From Drouetiella hepatica Uher 2000/2452 (GTDB lineage Bacteria > Cyanobacteriota > Cyanobacteriia > Elainellales > Elainellaceae): a stretch of DNA of 64,000 nt. The notes below the pieces were generated by a model, which had not been told where the DNA came from, did not search any database, and worked only from the letters and a program-made list of their open reading frames with translations. The translations under genes and the position numbers were made by a program. This document shows positions 53,080-62,180 of this stretch, piece by piece; the stretch's first letter is position 1, and each line of letters starts with the position of its first letter. Where the stretch lies: NCBI GenBank assembly GCA_019359505.1, contig JAHHHD010000010.1, positions 1 through 64,000 on the forward strand, given 5' to 3'.

Positions 53080-53524
53080 ACCTACAATACGAACCTTGAA
53101 ACGCAAATCTGAAAGCGCAAATTTTGAAGTATGAGGCTTTGTGAGGGCGATCGTCCTCACAAAGCCCACTGCACCCTTGACCATACCCTCAACCCTAAAA
53201 AGCCTTGAACAAGTTGAGTATTTATGCTCACTATCTTTTGTAAGAGTTTACGGATATCGGTCAGAATTTGCGAAATACTTAACTTTTTTTCAAGATCTCT
53301 TCTAGCCTCTTCTAGCGGTTTGGCAAAGAGCTTGGATGATCAGAACTTGCCAGCCTTGATCCGATCGCTCAATCCGATCGGATTGAGCGATCGGATTGAG
53401 CGATCGCTCAAGGAATAGATGCTGTTTAGGTTCCTTTCGTCAAGGTTTCCTCAATAAAAATTTGCACAACATGAAAGGAGTTGTTACATTGCAGGAAAGG
53501 CTCATCCTCACACCCTGCACTCGC
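53080..53524. other. 445-base intergenic region with palindromes
   Basis: This region lies between the divergent pentapeptide and rhodanese genes. It holds a 38-base palindrome and a second HIP1-centred palindrome (see entry). A 64-codon frame at 53224 looks like chance. Confidence 0.5.
53359..53411. repeat. nested HIP1-like palindromes
   Basis: Positions 53359-53396 form a perfect 38-base palindrome centred on CCGATCGG, with arms containing CGATCGCTCAAT. It is followed at once by TTGAGCGATCGCTCAA (53396-53411), a 16-base palindrome centred on GCGATCGC. The two share the TTGAGCGATCG unit, suggesting local duplication of a HIP1-containing palindrome. Confidence 0.9.
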
Positions 53525-53899
53525 ATGAATCTTCTCTTTGGCATTATTCCCACTCCAGAGCCGCTCAAGCCTCAATCCCGCGTCTATGATTTGAAAACTC
53601 GCCTAGATTGGGGTGAGCCAGCGCTGACGATTGTGGACATACGCGATCGCCAAGAATTTAATTTTTGCCGCATTATGGGCGCCGTAAGCTTGCCCGTGGA
53701 AGGATTGGTTGGTCATGCTTTGGTCAACTTTGAGCTAAATCGCGATCTCTATGTTTATAGCGATGCGGATGAAGACACAGTGGCGGCAGCGGAGAAGCTG
53801 CGTCAGGTCGGATTCCGCAATGTCTCAGAGCTGCAGGGTGGTCTACCCGCTTGGAAAGCCATGGGCTATCAGGTAGAGTCAGGGAAAGCGATCGGTTGA
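53525..53899 (+). CDS. rhodanese-like domain protein without the catalytic cysteine
   Basis: The 124-residue protein is a single rhodanese fold (VDIRDRQEF, then LQGGLPAWKAMGYQV). At the active-site loop, where the sulfur-carrying Cys sits, it reads YVYSDADED, so Cys is replaced by Ser. Such proteins are likely structural or binding modules, not sulfurtransferases. Homologues start near MNLLFG (53525). A TTG at 53489 with AAGGAG 8 bases upstream would add 12 residues and is a real alternative. Confidence 0.78.
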   Translation: MNLLFGIIPTPEPLKPQSRVYDLKTRLDWGEPALTIVDIRDRQEFNFCRIMGAVSLPVEGLVGHALVNFELNRDLYVYSDADEDTVAAAEKLRQVGFRNVSELQGGLPAWKAMGYQVESGKAIG

Positions 53900-53909
53900 G
53901 GTTTAATCA

Positions 53910-53967
53910 GGGATGAATTTTGTACAAGAGGGACACTCCGCGCCTCTCTCGTACAAAAGTTCATCCC
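53910..53967. repeat. long A/T-flanked hairpin (CTCCGCG family, copy 6)
   Basis: GGGATGAA, TTGTAC and AAGAG pair with CTCTCT, GTACAA and TTCATCCC around a CACTCCGCG-type loop, with a few mismatches. It lies 10 bases after the rhodanese stop and probably ends its transcript. Confidence 0.78.
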
Positions 53968-54070
53968 CAAACCCAACGACGATTCTCTAGGCTAGAGTTC
54001 AGGATGGCAATTGGTTCAAGATGGCAATTCAAGACTATGATCCAAGAAAGTTCTGTGAAGACAAGCTTCC

Positions 54071-55912
54071 ATGGTTTCTAGCGGTTGGACATTTTGGAGA
54101 CAGGGTCAGAGGTTAGGTCAGCAATTGGGGCGGAATCGTGGGCTTGCAGCCCTGCTGGCGATCGGTCTAGGGGTAGCAGTTTTCCTGGGTGGCTGTAGTG
54201 CCGATCAGATTAGGGTAAATTCAGCGAGAGGATCGCAGCTCGTTGTTGCTGGGGTCGATCCCAAAACGTTTAACTACCTGCTGAGTCAGGAGGTGCCTAA
54301 CGTATTCAACCGCATTTACTCAGGGCTTCTGACGGAAGATGGCATTACGGGCGAACTCTCACCCGGTTTAGCAGAGTCTTGGGAGGTTTCTCCCGATAAA
54401 CTCCGTATTACCTTTACATTGCATGAAGGGCTGAAGTGGTCGGATGGGGCACCGCTGACAGCAGACGATGTGGTATTCACGTTTAACGATTTAGTTTTTA
54501 ATGAGAAAGTCCCGACTTCCAATCGGGACGCACTGCGCATCGGACAGAAGGGGCTGCTGCCGCAGGTACGCAAAATTGACGATCGCCGTATTGAGTTCAT
54601 CTCGCCAGAGCCGTTTGCGCCATTGGTGAGGGCGATCGCAGGGGGCACAGACAGCGGTGTTGCCATTCTGCCCAAGCATATTCTAGAAAAGACCGTCCGT
54701 GAGACGGATAGCGATGGGCAGCTTAAGTTTCTCTCAACCTGGGGCACCAACACCGACCCAAGTAAAATTGTGGGTAGCGGGCCTTACGTAATGTCAAGCT
54801 ACACGCCCAATGAGCGTGTGATTTTTCAGCGGAATCCTTACTATTGGCGTAAGGATGCTCAGGGCAACCCGCTTCCCTATATTGAGCGGCTGATTTGGTC
54901 GATCGTCGATTCAGGAGAGGCAAGCCTGATGCAGTTTCGATCGGGCGACTTAGACGTGGCAGGCGTGGGCGCAGCAACTTTTTCGCTGCTGAAGAAAGAG
55001 GAAAAGCGCGGGAAGTTTACCATCATTAACTCTGGCGCTTCAGGAGGAGCCTCGTTTATTACGTTTAACCAAAATCAGGGCAAGCGCAACGGTAAGCCGC
55101 TAGTTGATCCCGTTAAGTCTCGCTGGTTTAACACCCTGGCGTTTCGACAGGCGGTTGCCTACGCGATCGATCGCCGCACCATGATCAATAATCTCTATCG
55201 GGGCTTGGGAGAGCCGCTTAATTCAAGCATTTCGGTTCCCAACCCTTACCATCTGCCTGCTGAAAGCGGTCGAATCAGGGTTTACGATTTTGACCCTGAG
55301 AAATCGAAAAAGCTGCTTTTGGATGCAGGATTCAAATACGACAATCAGGGACAACTCTTCGACGCTGATGGCAATCGCGTTCGGTTTACGCTACTCTCTG
55401 TGGCGGGTGGCAGCGGCAACAACCAATTAGAGGCACAGCTTCAGCGAGATCTGGAGCGAATTGGTATTCAGCTCGACCTGCAACTTGTGACGTTTAACGT
55501 CCTTTTGGATAAGACCAGCCAATCGCTAGATTGGGAATGTATCCGCCTGGGTTTCTCTGATCCCGATTTTGATCCCAATGGCGGCACAAATGTCTGGCAG
55601 TTAGACGGCAGGCTGCATATGTTCAACCAATCTCCCTCGCCTGACAAAGAGCCGATTGAAGGGAGAGTCATTGCCGATTGGGAAGCTAGGATGGCTCAGC
55701 TTTACGCAGAGGGGGCACAGACCTTAGATGAAACCAAGCGCAAGGAAATCTATGCCCAAACCCAAATTTTGGCTCAGGAAAACCTGCCCTTCATTAACTT
55801 GGTCAACTCTCTATCCATGGTGGCAGTCCGAAATGATATTCAGGGCGTGAAGCCCTCTCTGCTCAAGGGCACCTTCTGGAATATCTATGAGTTGAAGAGA
55901 GCAAAGAGCTAA
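54071..55912 (+). CDS. peptide/oligosaccharide-type ABC transporter substrate-binding lipoprotein
   Basis: The 613-residue family 5 solute-binding protein has a basic N terminus, a hydrophobic core (LAALLAIGLGVAVFLGG) and lipobox LGGC with the lipidated Cys at about 42. The binding fold continues to the end, with typical SWEVSPDKLRITFTLHEGLKWSDG and FRQAVAYAIDRRTMI motifs. It binds a peptide or similar solute in the periplasm. No permease or ATPase gene is adjacent, so it may act with subunits encoded elsewhere. Confidence 0.92.
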   Translation: MVSSGWTFWRQGQRLGQQLGRNRGLAALLAIGLGVAVFLGGCSADQIRVNSARGSQLVVAGVDPKTFNYLLSQEVPNVFNRIYSGLLTEDGITGELSPGLAESWEVSPDKLRITFTLHEGLKWSDGAPLTADDVVFTFNDLVFNEKVPTSNRDALRIGQKGLLPQVRKIDDRRIEFISPEPFAPLVRAIAGGTDSGVAILPKHILEKTVRETDSDGQLKFLSTWGTNTDPSKIVGSGPYVMSSYTPNERVIFQRNPYYWRKDAQGNPLPYIERLIWSIVDSGEASLMQFRSGDLDVAGVGAATFSLLKKEEKRGKFTIINSGASGGASFITFNQNQGKRNGKPLVDPVKSRWFNTLAFRQAVAYAIDRRTMINNLYRGLGEPLNSSISVPNPYHLPAESGRIRVYDFDPEKSKKLLLDAGFKYDNQGQLFDADGNRVRFTLLSVAGGSGNNQLEAQLQRDLERIGIQLDLQLVTFNVLLDKTSQSLDWECIRLGFSDPDFDPNGGTNVWQLDGRLHMFNQSPSPDKEPIEGRVIADWEARMAQLYAEGAQTLDETKRKEIYAQTQILAQENLPFINLVNSLSMVAVRNDIQGVKPSLLKGTFWNIYELKRAKS

Positions 55913-55995
55913 AAAGAATCAAGAGCGTTGCTAATTTCATACCCAGGTTAAGCAATGCCGAATCAAGAGCTGAAGAGAACAAGGTGTCGCCATAG

Positions 55996-56040
55996 GGTAT
56001 TTTCTGAAAACTCCGCTGTGCCAAGTTTTCAGAAAATACC
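55996..56040. repeat. hairpin after the lipoprotein gene
   Basis: GGTATTTTCTGAAAACT and its exact complement (17 base pairs) flank an 11-base loop containing CCGCTGTG. It resembles the CTCCGCG hairpins and probably ends transcription in both directions. Confidence 0.7.
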
Positions 56041-56067
56041 TTACGCAAGGCAGGACTTCAAGTAAAC

Positions 56068-56559
56068 TTAAGCCGCCCTCGCATTGCTGAAATTAAACTG
56101 ATGCAGCTTTGGCGGCTGTGCAGCTTTGGAAGTGGCTTGCAGTAACCGAGGAATGTCGCCACTGTTGTAGACTCGAAACTCGCTTTCCACGGTGGCTGTT
56201 GCCGTGCGAACCGCCTGGTTTAGCACCAGTGAGCCTTCTGGATCAGACACCGATCGGTGAAAGGTACCGGGAGGCAGTCTCAGAATGTCGCCATTGGCTT
56301 CTAGCCGAACGATATGAAACGGACAATCCCAGGAAAAGTTGACCAGGTAGAATGTCCGTCCGCCCGACAGCGCCAGCAGATTGTCTTGCTGATTGGGGTG
56401 AAGATAGAACTGCCAGTAGCCTTCTGGGCTATTGTTGGGGCTGACGGCGGGACCTTCATGAAAAACCAAATCGCGGGCGTTGGAATCAGAGATGGTGATG
56501 TCAAAAAAACGGACGCTGGGCGTGTCTCGGAATTTTTGGTAAGGAATAAGTTCAAACAT
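56068..56559 (-). CDS. RmlC-like cupin protein
   Basis: The 163-residue soluble protein has a jelly-roll pattern: YWQFYLHPNQQDNLLALSGG, FYLVNF and LRLPPGTFHRSVSDPEGS resemble dTDP-sugar epimerase and cupin folds. The His of GTFHRS may bind metal. It is divergent from a LysR gene (about 170 bases apart), the usual layout of a regulator and its target. The ligand is unknown. Confidence 0.75.
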   Translation of the reverse strand: MFELIPYQKFRDTPSVRFFDITISDSNARDLVFHEGPAVSPNNSPEGYWQFYLHPNQQDNLLALSGGRTFYLVNFSWDCPFHIVRLEANGDILRLPPGTFHRSVSDPEGSLVLNQAVRTATATVESEFRVYNSGDIPRLLQATSKAAQPPKLHQFNFSNARAA

Positions 56560-56640
56560 GGCGATCGCTCCTATTGCGAGAGAAGTCTAAAGACTTGTTC
56601 AAATGCAAGTCGCAAACTCAACTCACAAATGTGTAGATAA

Positions 56641-56666
56641 TTTAACTGCTGTTAACTCTAGTTAAC
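56641..56666. promoter_or_regulatory. phased TTAAC array (possible LysR operator)
   Basis: TTAAC appears three times with an exact 10-base spacing (56642, 56652 and 56662) in the cupin/LysR divergent region. The last two are full GTTAAC palindromes. This is one helical turn apart, suitable for cooperative binding. Confidence 0.45.
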
Positions 56667-56728
56667 CTCAGCATTTTTACAAGATCAAAACCAGCGGCGT
56701 TGGGCATCTATTCAGAAAGTGCATCGAT

Positions 56729-57616
56729 GTGTCAATGAATATTAGCCATTTACGGATTCTACTGATGGTCGTTGAGCAGGGCAGCTTTTCGATGGCGGCT
56801 TTGAAGCTAGATACGTCTCAGGCGGCAGTGAGTCGGGCGATCGCGGCTCTAGAAGATGAGCTTGGCGTATCTTTGCTGACGCGGGGACGCTTTGGGGCAC
56901 ATCCTACATTGGTCGGTGAGCGGGTGCTACATCATGCTCGTGACATTTTGCAATCTCGTGAAAATATCGAATACGAGATCAATTTGGTTAAAGGATTAGA
57001 AGGCGGGCGGGTGCGCATTGCATCTTTCCGCAGTGCGGCGACGCATTTGCTACCGCCAATGATTGCCAAATTTTCCCAGCGGTTTCCCAGTATCGAGGTA
57101 ACGCTGACCGAAGATGATCCGATCGGCATTGAGCAGGCGTTGCGAGAAGGCAGGGTGGATATTGGGCTAGTGCCGCTGCCGCGATCGTCGGAGGAATTTG
57201 AAACCTGGGAAATTGCCCGTGATGAATTTGTGGTGCTGCTACCTCAGCCGCACCAGCCGCCGGAAGCGCTGACCTGGAAAATGCTGTCGGCATACTCGTT
57301 TATTTTGTACAACTACGCAGAATGCACTTCAGCAGTGCGTAATCACTGGGCGCAGACGCAGCAATCGCTGAAAGTTGCCTATGAAATTAAGGAAGATTCG
57401 ACGATCGTCAGCATGGTGGCTCAGGGTTTGGGAGCAGCTATTTTACCCAGATTAGCTGCTTTACCCATTCCTAACGGTGTGGTGGTGCGATCGCTTCCCG
57501 TCAGGTTAGAGCGAGTGATCGGAGCTGCCGTTATAGCAAACGTACTGCATCCACCAGCAGTCTTCGCGTTCTTAGACTTGCTACGCAGCACTGGACTATT
57601 TGCTAAGCGGGGTTAA
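56729..57616 (+). CDS. LysR-family transcriptional regulator
   Basis: The 295-residue regulator has an N-terminal winged helix-turn-helix (about 3-62; SMAALKLDTSQAAVSRAIAALEDELG lies here) and a periplasmic-binding-like effector domain (about 90-290). It starts at GTG 56729 or ATG 56735. It is divergent from the cupin gene, which it probably controls. The effector is unknown. Confidence 0.9.
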   Translation: MSMNISHLRILLMVVEQGSFSMAALKLDTSQAAVSRAIAALEDELGVSLLTRGRFGAHPTLVGERVLHHARDILQSRENIEYEINLVKGLEGGRVRIASFRSAATHLLPPMIAKFSQRFPSIEVTLTEDDPIGIEQALREGRVDIGLVPLPRSSEEFETWEIARDEFVVLLPQPHQPPEALTWKMLSAYSFILYNYAECTSAVRNHWAQTQQSLKVAYEIKEDSTIVSMVAQGLGAAILPRLAALPIPNGVVVRSLPVRLERVIGAAVIANVLHPPAVFAFLDLLRSTGLFAKRG

Positions 57617-57901
57617 GCATTATTGAACGGCATTGAACAGCATTGAACGGCATTGCTCAATCTGGGCATTTTAGAGTTGGCTGACAGGATAGGATCGGCA
57701 AACACAAATTAGGTCGATAACTGTTTTTAACTCAACTGTTAACATTGAAGTAGAAACACCAGTCGCTCTGAAATCAATATTCGTATCATAATATTTTCTA
57801 ATCTTATAAACTCAGAACTTGTTGACGACTTATGAAATCAGCTGTTAACGTGAAGAAATATTTCGCACAACTCTGAGTTTTCGAGTCTACACAAAAGATT
57901 T
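57617..57901. other. intergenic region with a 10-base tandem repeat and TTAAC motifs
   Basis: CATTGAACGG is repeated about four times at 57619-57660. TTAAC sites occur at 57727, 57739 and 57846, resembling the array upstream of the LysR gene. No gene is seen. Confidence 0.5.
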
Positions 57902-58729
57902 ATGGCACAGCTTGCCGCCTTCGAGCACAACTTACGCTACATGTATCCTTATTCGCTTGACGCTCAATTTTTTGAGAATCTGACGGTTTTCTGTGATTTT
58001 GATGGTCCCATTGTAGATGTGTCCGATCGCTATTACCACACCTACCAGTCGAGTCTGACGACCATCGAGGCGCACTACAGGCAAGACGCTGGAACTCAGA
58101 AAACTCTTCATCTCAATTATTTGACCAAAGAGCAGTTTTGGAGCATGAAGCAGGAGCGGATGCCCGACCGAGAAATCGCCATGCGATCGGGGTTGCAGGG
58201 TGATCAAATAGATGCGTTTTTGCGGCAAGTTAGCGAGATTGTTAATCAGCCGGGTCTGCTGCATCAGGATCAGCTTCAGCAAGGCGTCAAGTGGGCGCTG
58301 GCTCTTCTCCATGCTCAAGGCGTTCGTTTAGTGCTGGTGACACTTCGCTGTCAAGAACAGGCAACCCAAATTCTCCGCAGCTATGGCATAGAGCATCTAT
58401 TTAACCAAATTTGGGGCACGCATGATCAAAACGCCGCCTATACAAACCTAGCAGAGCAAAAAACGCAGCTTTTGGCAAATGCGATCGCAGCTTGTCCTCA
58501 CACTTCCCCTATTTCTGCCTGGATGATCGGCGATACAGAAGCCGATATTTTGGCAGGTCAGACGATGGGAATACCCACGATCGCCCTCACCTGCGGGATT
58601 CGTAGTCAAGCCTATCTACAGCGGTTTGAGCCTACTCGCATCCATGCCGATCTGCTGTCGGCTTCTCACTACCTGGTCAGCCAAATGCCCATTCACCAGA
58701 TGTCAGACTCCTTCAAACGTATTGAATGA
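57902..58729 (+). CDS. HAD-superfamily hydrolase
   Basis: The 275-residue phosphatase-like enzyme has motif I FCDFDGPIVD (Asp near 32 and 34), motif II LVTLR, and motif IV GDTEADILAGQTMG. A helical cap lies between motifs I and II (about 50-135), as in phosphoglycolate phosphatase relatives. The substrate is unknown. An ATG at 57941 would shorten it by 13 residues. Confidence 0.82.
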   Translation: MAQLAAFEHNLRYMYPYSLDAQFFENLTVFCDFDGPIVDVSDRYYHTYQSSLTTIEAHYRQDAGTQKTLHLNYLTKEQFWSMKQERMPDREIAMRSGLQGDQIDAFLRQVSEIVNQPGLLHQDQLQQGVKWALALLHAQGVRLVLVTLRCQEQATQILRSYGIEHLFNQIWGTHDQNAAYTNLAEQKTQLLANAIAACPHTSPISAWMIGDTEADILAGQTMGIPTIALTCGIRSQAYLQRFEPTRIHADLLSASHYLVSQMPIHQMSDSFKRIE

Positions 58730-58768
58730 GCGCGGTCTAGCGGCGACTGCTCATGTTACCGCCAGTTC

Positions 58769-59338
58769 TTAAGTCTGTTCAGATATTTGAATCCGCTCCC
58801 ACCAATGGTTAAGCGGATAATAGACCACAGGTGCCCAAAGGCTGCTGAGAATCGCAGAGCTGAGGGCGATTTGCTGATGGTAGATCCAGATCTCGGATAG
58901 CGTACGCTGACCATCTCCGGACTCTGCTCCTAGAGTGCCTAAGCTGAACTGAATGGCAATGATTGTTTCTGCCAAAACCGCCATCCCAAAGACAATCAGA
59001 GCGATCGAAATAAAATCTTCTTTCACATAGCGCGGCTTTTGGATACGGGCAGTCAGAAGACCGACGATCGCCAGACTAAAGGCATGAGTTGGGTTGGGTG
59101 AAGTCATGCCGTCTTGAATCAGCCCCAGAGCCAGACCCGCAAGCGCTCCTTGAAACAGCGTGCGTTTGACACTCCAAGCCACCACCCAAATGAGTAGCCA
59201 GTTAGGATTGGAGGACAGTAACTCCATACCCGGAAGCCGCGTGGGCAATAGGAGCAGACAAAACAGCACTGAAGCAGCCGTCACACAACAATCTAGCAGC
59301 CGTCGAGTCGTAGGATGTAAGGCATGAAGATCGATCAA
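58769..59338 (-). CDS. mreD: rod-shape protein MreD
   Basis: The 189-residue integral membrane protein with five to six helices links the MreBC complex to wall synthesis. Its TTG start (59338) overlaps the TGA stop of mreC, indicating translational coupling. It is the last gene of the mre operon. Confidence 0.88.
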   Translation of the reverse strand: MIDLHALHPTTRRLLDCCVTAASVLFCLLLLPTRLPGMELLSSNPNWLLIWVVAWSVKRTLFQGALAGLALGLIQDGMTSPNPTHAFSLAIVGLLTARIQKPRYVKEDFISIALIVFGMAVLAETIIAIQFSLGTLGAESGDGQRTLSEIWIYHQQIALSSAILSSLWAPVVYYPLNHWWERIQISEQT

Positions 59339-60189
59339 AAGCCATTACCCCTGGGCTGATTCGAGTCGTCGCTCTGGGGCACTGACGGCTCAGATAAAGC
59401 ATTGGTATCTTGCAAATCATCTTCTGCACTCAGATTGCTGGGATCAGCCGCTGCTTGAGGCGTGGAATAAACCATCACCCACTCTAGATGGCTGATGGGA
59501 GCCGATAGCTCAATGACTGCCTCTGGAGCTGGACTTTTGTTGAGATTAACAGATTCCACGGTGCCTATTGGCAGTCCAGGTGGAAACCGTCGGCTGATGG
59601 AGGAGGTTGTCACTACATCACCCGGTCGGACATCAGGAACCTTGTCAAAAAACTCCATGATCACTCGATTGGCCCCTTGTCCCCGCACGTAGCCCATGTA
59701 GCGCGATCGCGTAATGGTTACACCGACTTGACTCGTGGGATCGCTAATCAGCAAAACTCGACTGCTATGATCAGTGACTTCAGTGATGCGACCGACAATG
59801 CCACCGCTAGTGGCGATCGATCCCACCTGAATACCATCTTTCTTACCCCGTCCTAAAATTGTCTGCTGCCACCAATGATCTGGACTGCGACCAATCACGG
59901 GAGCTGCTATACCGTTGCTGGGCTGTTTCGCGGTATAACCCACTAGCTCCTGAAGCTGCTGGTTTTGGCTTTGCAGTTCTGCAATGCGCTGCTCTAGCTC
60001 TAGGGTGCGTGGATCGATCGTCTGCTCGGCGGATGTGGGCAAGCCAGTGAAAGGACGAGCCAACAACTGATAAAGCTCAAAGATCGCTGCACCTTGAGTT
60101 TGACGAACTGCCCAAGAACAAATAACCACTGCGACAACTAGCCCCAGCCGAATTCCATTTCGATCCCACCAACGACGCAGCGTATACAT
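59335..60189 (-). CDS. mreC: rod-shape protein MreC
   Basis: The 284-residue bitopic protein has a membrane helix at about 14-32, a coiled coil (about 58-85, LEQRIAELQSQNQQLQELVG), and a two-barrel periplasmic domain that scaffolds elongation enzymes. A Ser/Asp-rich tail follows (about 250-284). It overlaps mreD by 4 bases and lies 108 bases after mreB. Confidence 0.93.
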   Translation of the reverse strand: MYTLRRWWDRNGIRLGLVVAVVICSWAVRQTQGAAIFELYQLLARPFTGLPTSAEQTIDPRTLELEQRIAELQSQNQQLQELVGYTAKQPSNGIAAPVIGRSPDHWWQQTILGRGKKDGIQVGSIATSGGIVGRITEVTDHSSRVLLISDPTSQVGVTITRSRYMGYVRGQGANRVIMEFFDKVPDVRPGDVVTTSSISRRFPPGLPIGTVESVNLNKSPAPEAVIELSAPISHLEWVMVYSTPQAAADPSNLSAEDDLQDTNALSEPSVPQSDDSNQPRGNGF

Positions 60190-60297
60190 TTAGCCTACGG
60201 TTTCTCGCCTACGATCCTTAGTCCAGAAAGCACCCTGCTCAGAAGCACCTTACTCAAAAACATCCTGCTTAGAAAGGATTAATTCAAAGAGCATTGC

Positions 60298-61341
60298 CTA
60301 GAAGTTTCGAGAACGACCGCTGAAGACACGCTCAAGCTGCTTGAAGTTCTCTAAAACCCTTCCAGTTCCCAGCACCACACAGCTCAGGGGATCAGCCGCC
60401 ACATGGACGACAATGCCCGTCTCATGGCTAATCAGAGTATCTAAGCCCTTGAGCAAGGCACCACCACCCGCTAGCATAATGCCGCGATCGATAATATCGG
60501 CAGCCAGCTCTGGCGGAGTTCTCTCTAGAGTGCGCTTAACTGCTTCAATGATTACCGTTAAAGGCTCAGCCATTGCCTCCCGAATTTCAGGACCTTTCAC
60601 CATCACTGTGCGGGGCAAACCTGACAGCAGATGCAGACCCCGAACATCCATGACCAGCTCACTATCGTCATCCATCGGGTAGGCAGAGCCGATCATGATC
60701 TTGATTTCTTCAGCCGTGCGCTCCCCAATGACCAGGTTGTGCACCTTCTTCATGTAGTTGAGAATTGCCTCACTCAGCTCATCTCCTGCCACTCTGACCG
60801 ATTCACTCAGCACCGTGCCCTGCAAGCTCAAAACAGCCACTTCTGTCGTGCCGCCGCCGATGTCGATAATCATGTTTCCAGTGGGTTCGGCAACAGGCAA
60901 GCCTGCGCCAATTGCTGCTGCTACAGGTTCATCGATCAAGTAAACGTCCCGCGCTCCAGCTTGCGAGGCTGCTTCCATGACCGCCCGTCGCTCAACGCCA
61001 GTTACGCCACTGGGAATGCCGATGACAATTCGAGGGGAAACCAGCGTTCTGCCTTCATTCACCCGTCGGATGAAATGCTTCAGCATTAGCTCAGCCGTAT
61101 CAAAATCAGCAATTACGCCATCTCGTAGAGGTCGCAGGGCAACCACATTACCGGGGGTACGTCCCAGCATTTTTTTGGCATCTTCCCCAACGGCCAGGGG
61201 CACCTTATTTTCCTGATCCATGGCAACCACAGAAGGCTCTTGAAGCACAATGCCCCTACCGGATACATAGACCAGCGTGTTGGCAGTACCCAGATCGATA
61301 CCCATGTCACGCGAGAGTGAAAAGCGATTACGGAAACCCAC
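60298..61341 (-). CDS. mreB: cell-shape actin MreB
   Basis: The 347-residue actin-like ATPase polymerises on the membrane and directs side-wall synthesis. The phosphate-1 motif MGIDLGTANT and phosphate-2 motif IDIGGGTTEVAV are complete. An amphipathic N terminus (GFRNRFSLSRD) is present. The start is GTG at 61341. It is first in the mreBCD operon. Confidence 0.97.
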   Translation of the reverse strand: MGFRNRFSLSRDMGIDLGTANTLVYVSGRGIVLQEPSVVAMDQENKVPLAVGEDAKKMLGRTPGNVVALRPLRDGVIADFDTAELMLKHFIRRVNEGRTLVSPRIVIGIPSGVTGVERRAVMEAASQAGARDVYLIDEPVAAAIGAGLPVAEPTGNMIIDIGGGTTEVAVLSLQGTVLSESVRVAGDELSEAILNYMKKVHNLVIGERTAEEIKIMIGSAYPMDDDSELVMDVRGLHLLSGLPRTVMVKGPEIREAMAEPLTVIIEAVKRTLERTPPELAADIIDRGIMLAGGGALLKGLDTLISHETGIVVHVAADPLSCVVLGTGRVLENFKQLERVFSGRSRNF

Positions 61342-61908
61342 TAGCTTTCTAAGCCCCCAAAATCAATGCTTTAATTTACGAACCACACGATGGCGAATTA
61401 CACCCAAGAATTCTATTACGTTTTCAACATAGAGTCTAGCCGAAGTCAGAAAAGCGACTCAACTGCTTTTTTTACCTGGTTTCTGCTTAGCCATCTTAAG
61501 TATTATCCAGGTGCCCTGATGCGATCCGATCGCCCTGTCTCAATCACTGCTTTAGATAAATTACTCCACGCAGTTCAACTCATCGTAGCAGCAAGTGTAA
61601 AACTTCGCAGAATACGAAGGTGCAATCGACAAATTTTGACTTGAGTCATGCTGAAACCCCTGCAACTGCCCTGTGGGACGCGCAAGCTGTATAGCTTCAA
61701 AATAATATAGGCTATCAGGTCTTAAACTCTAAGAGAATTTTTGGATGCTGATGATAGCTAGTCTAAAAATCTTGTTAGAAGGTTTATAAATCCTCTAATT
61801 TGTAGCGACATGACGAAGGATAGGCTGTTTGCAGTTTATCTGTGGACTATCAGCAAAACGCTTAGCGAAATGATCAAATTTCCGATCATTTTCATACAGA
61901 GACATTAT

Positions 61909-61985
61909 ATATGTCAGCCTTTACACTTACACTATGTCAGCCTTTGCACTATGTCAGTTCATATAGAGTTAATTCATATAGAGAC
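61909..61985 (+). repeat. direct repeats in the ssb leader
   Basis: TATGTCAGCCTTTRCAC occurs twice, then a third TATGTCAG, then TTCATATAGAG twice (61958 and 61973). This short block is unlike the other repeat families. Confidence 0.65.
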
Positions 61986-62111
61986 GTCGAGAGACATTTT
62001 TATGCTGGGAGCCTAAATGGTAAAACTCAAGCTGCCAGATTATAATTGTCTGCTGCCGTCAAAGATTTGCCCAGAGTTCGCTAGAATAGCTAAGATTAAA
62101 GTGTGAATACA

Positions 62112-62130
62112 ATTGTACTGTTATTACAAT
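62112..62130 (+). promoter_or_regulatory. inverted repeat upstream of ssb
   Basis: ATTGTA and TACAAT flank a 7-base spacer about 50 bases before the ssb start. A repressor site is possible, but it does not match the LexA consensus I know. Confidence 0.25.
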
Positions 62131-62180
62131 ATTCAAGTCTTCAATCTCGGTGAGCTGTAGCTAAAACGTTGGAGGAAATA

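Larger units (their letters stand above)
61342..62180. other. 839-base divergent region between mreB and ssb
   Basis: Two open frames here (61390-61644 and 61810-62016) look like chance: their composition is not protein-like and neither has a ribosome site. The region contains direct repeats (61909-61985), a TATAAT box (62041) and a short inverted repeat (62112-62130). Confidence 0.55.

Noticed and set aside
53080-53184. 35-residue N-terminal extension of the pentapeptide protein
   Set aside because: It has no repeat pattern and no start signal; relatives begin with the short helix at MTVQALL.
61390-62016. Two short frames between mreB and ssb
   Set aside because: Composition and lack of start signals suggest chance frames in an A/T-rich gap.
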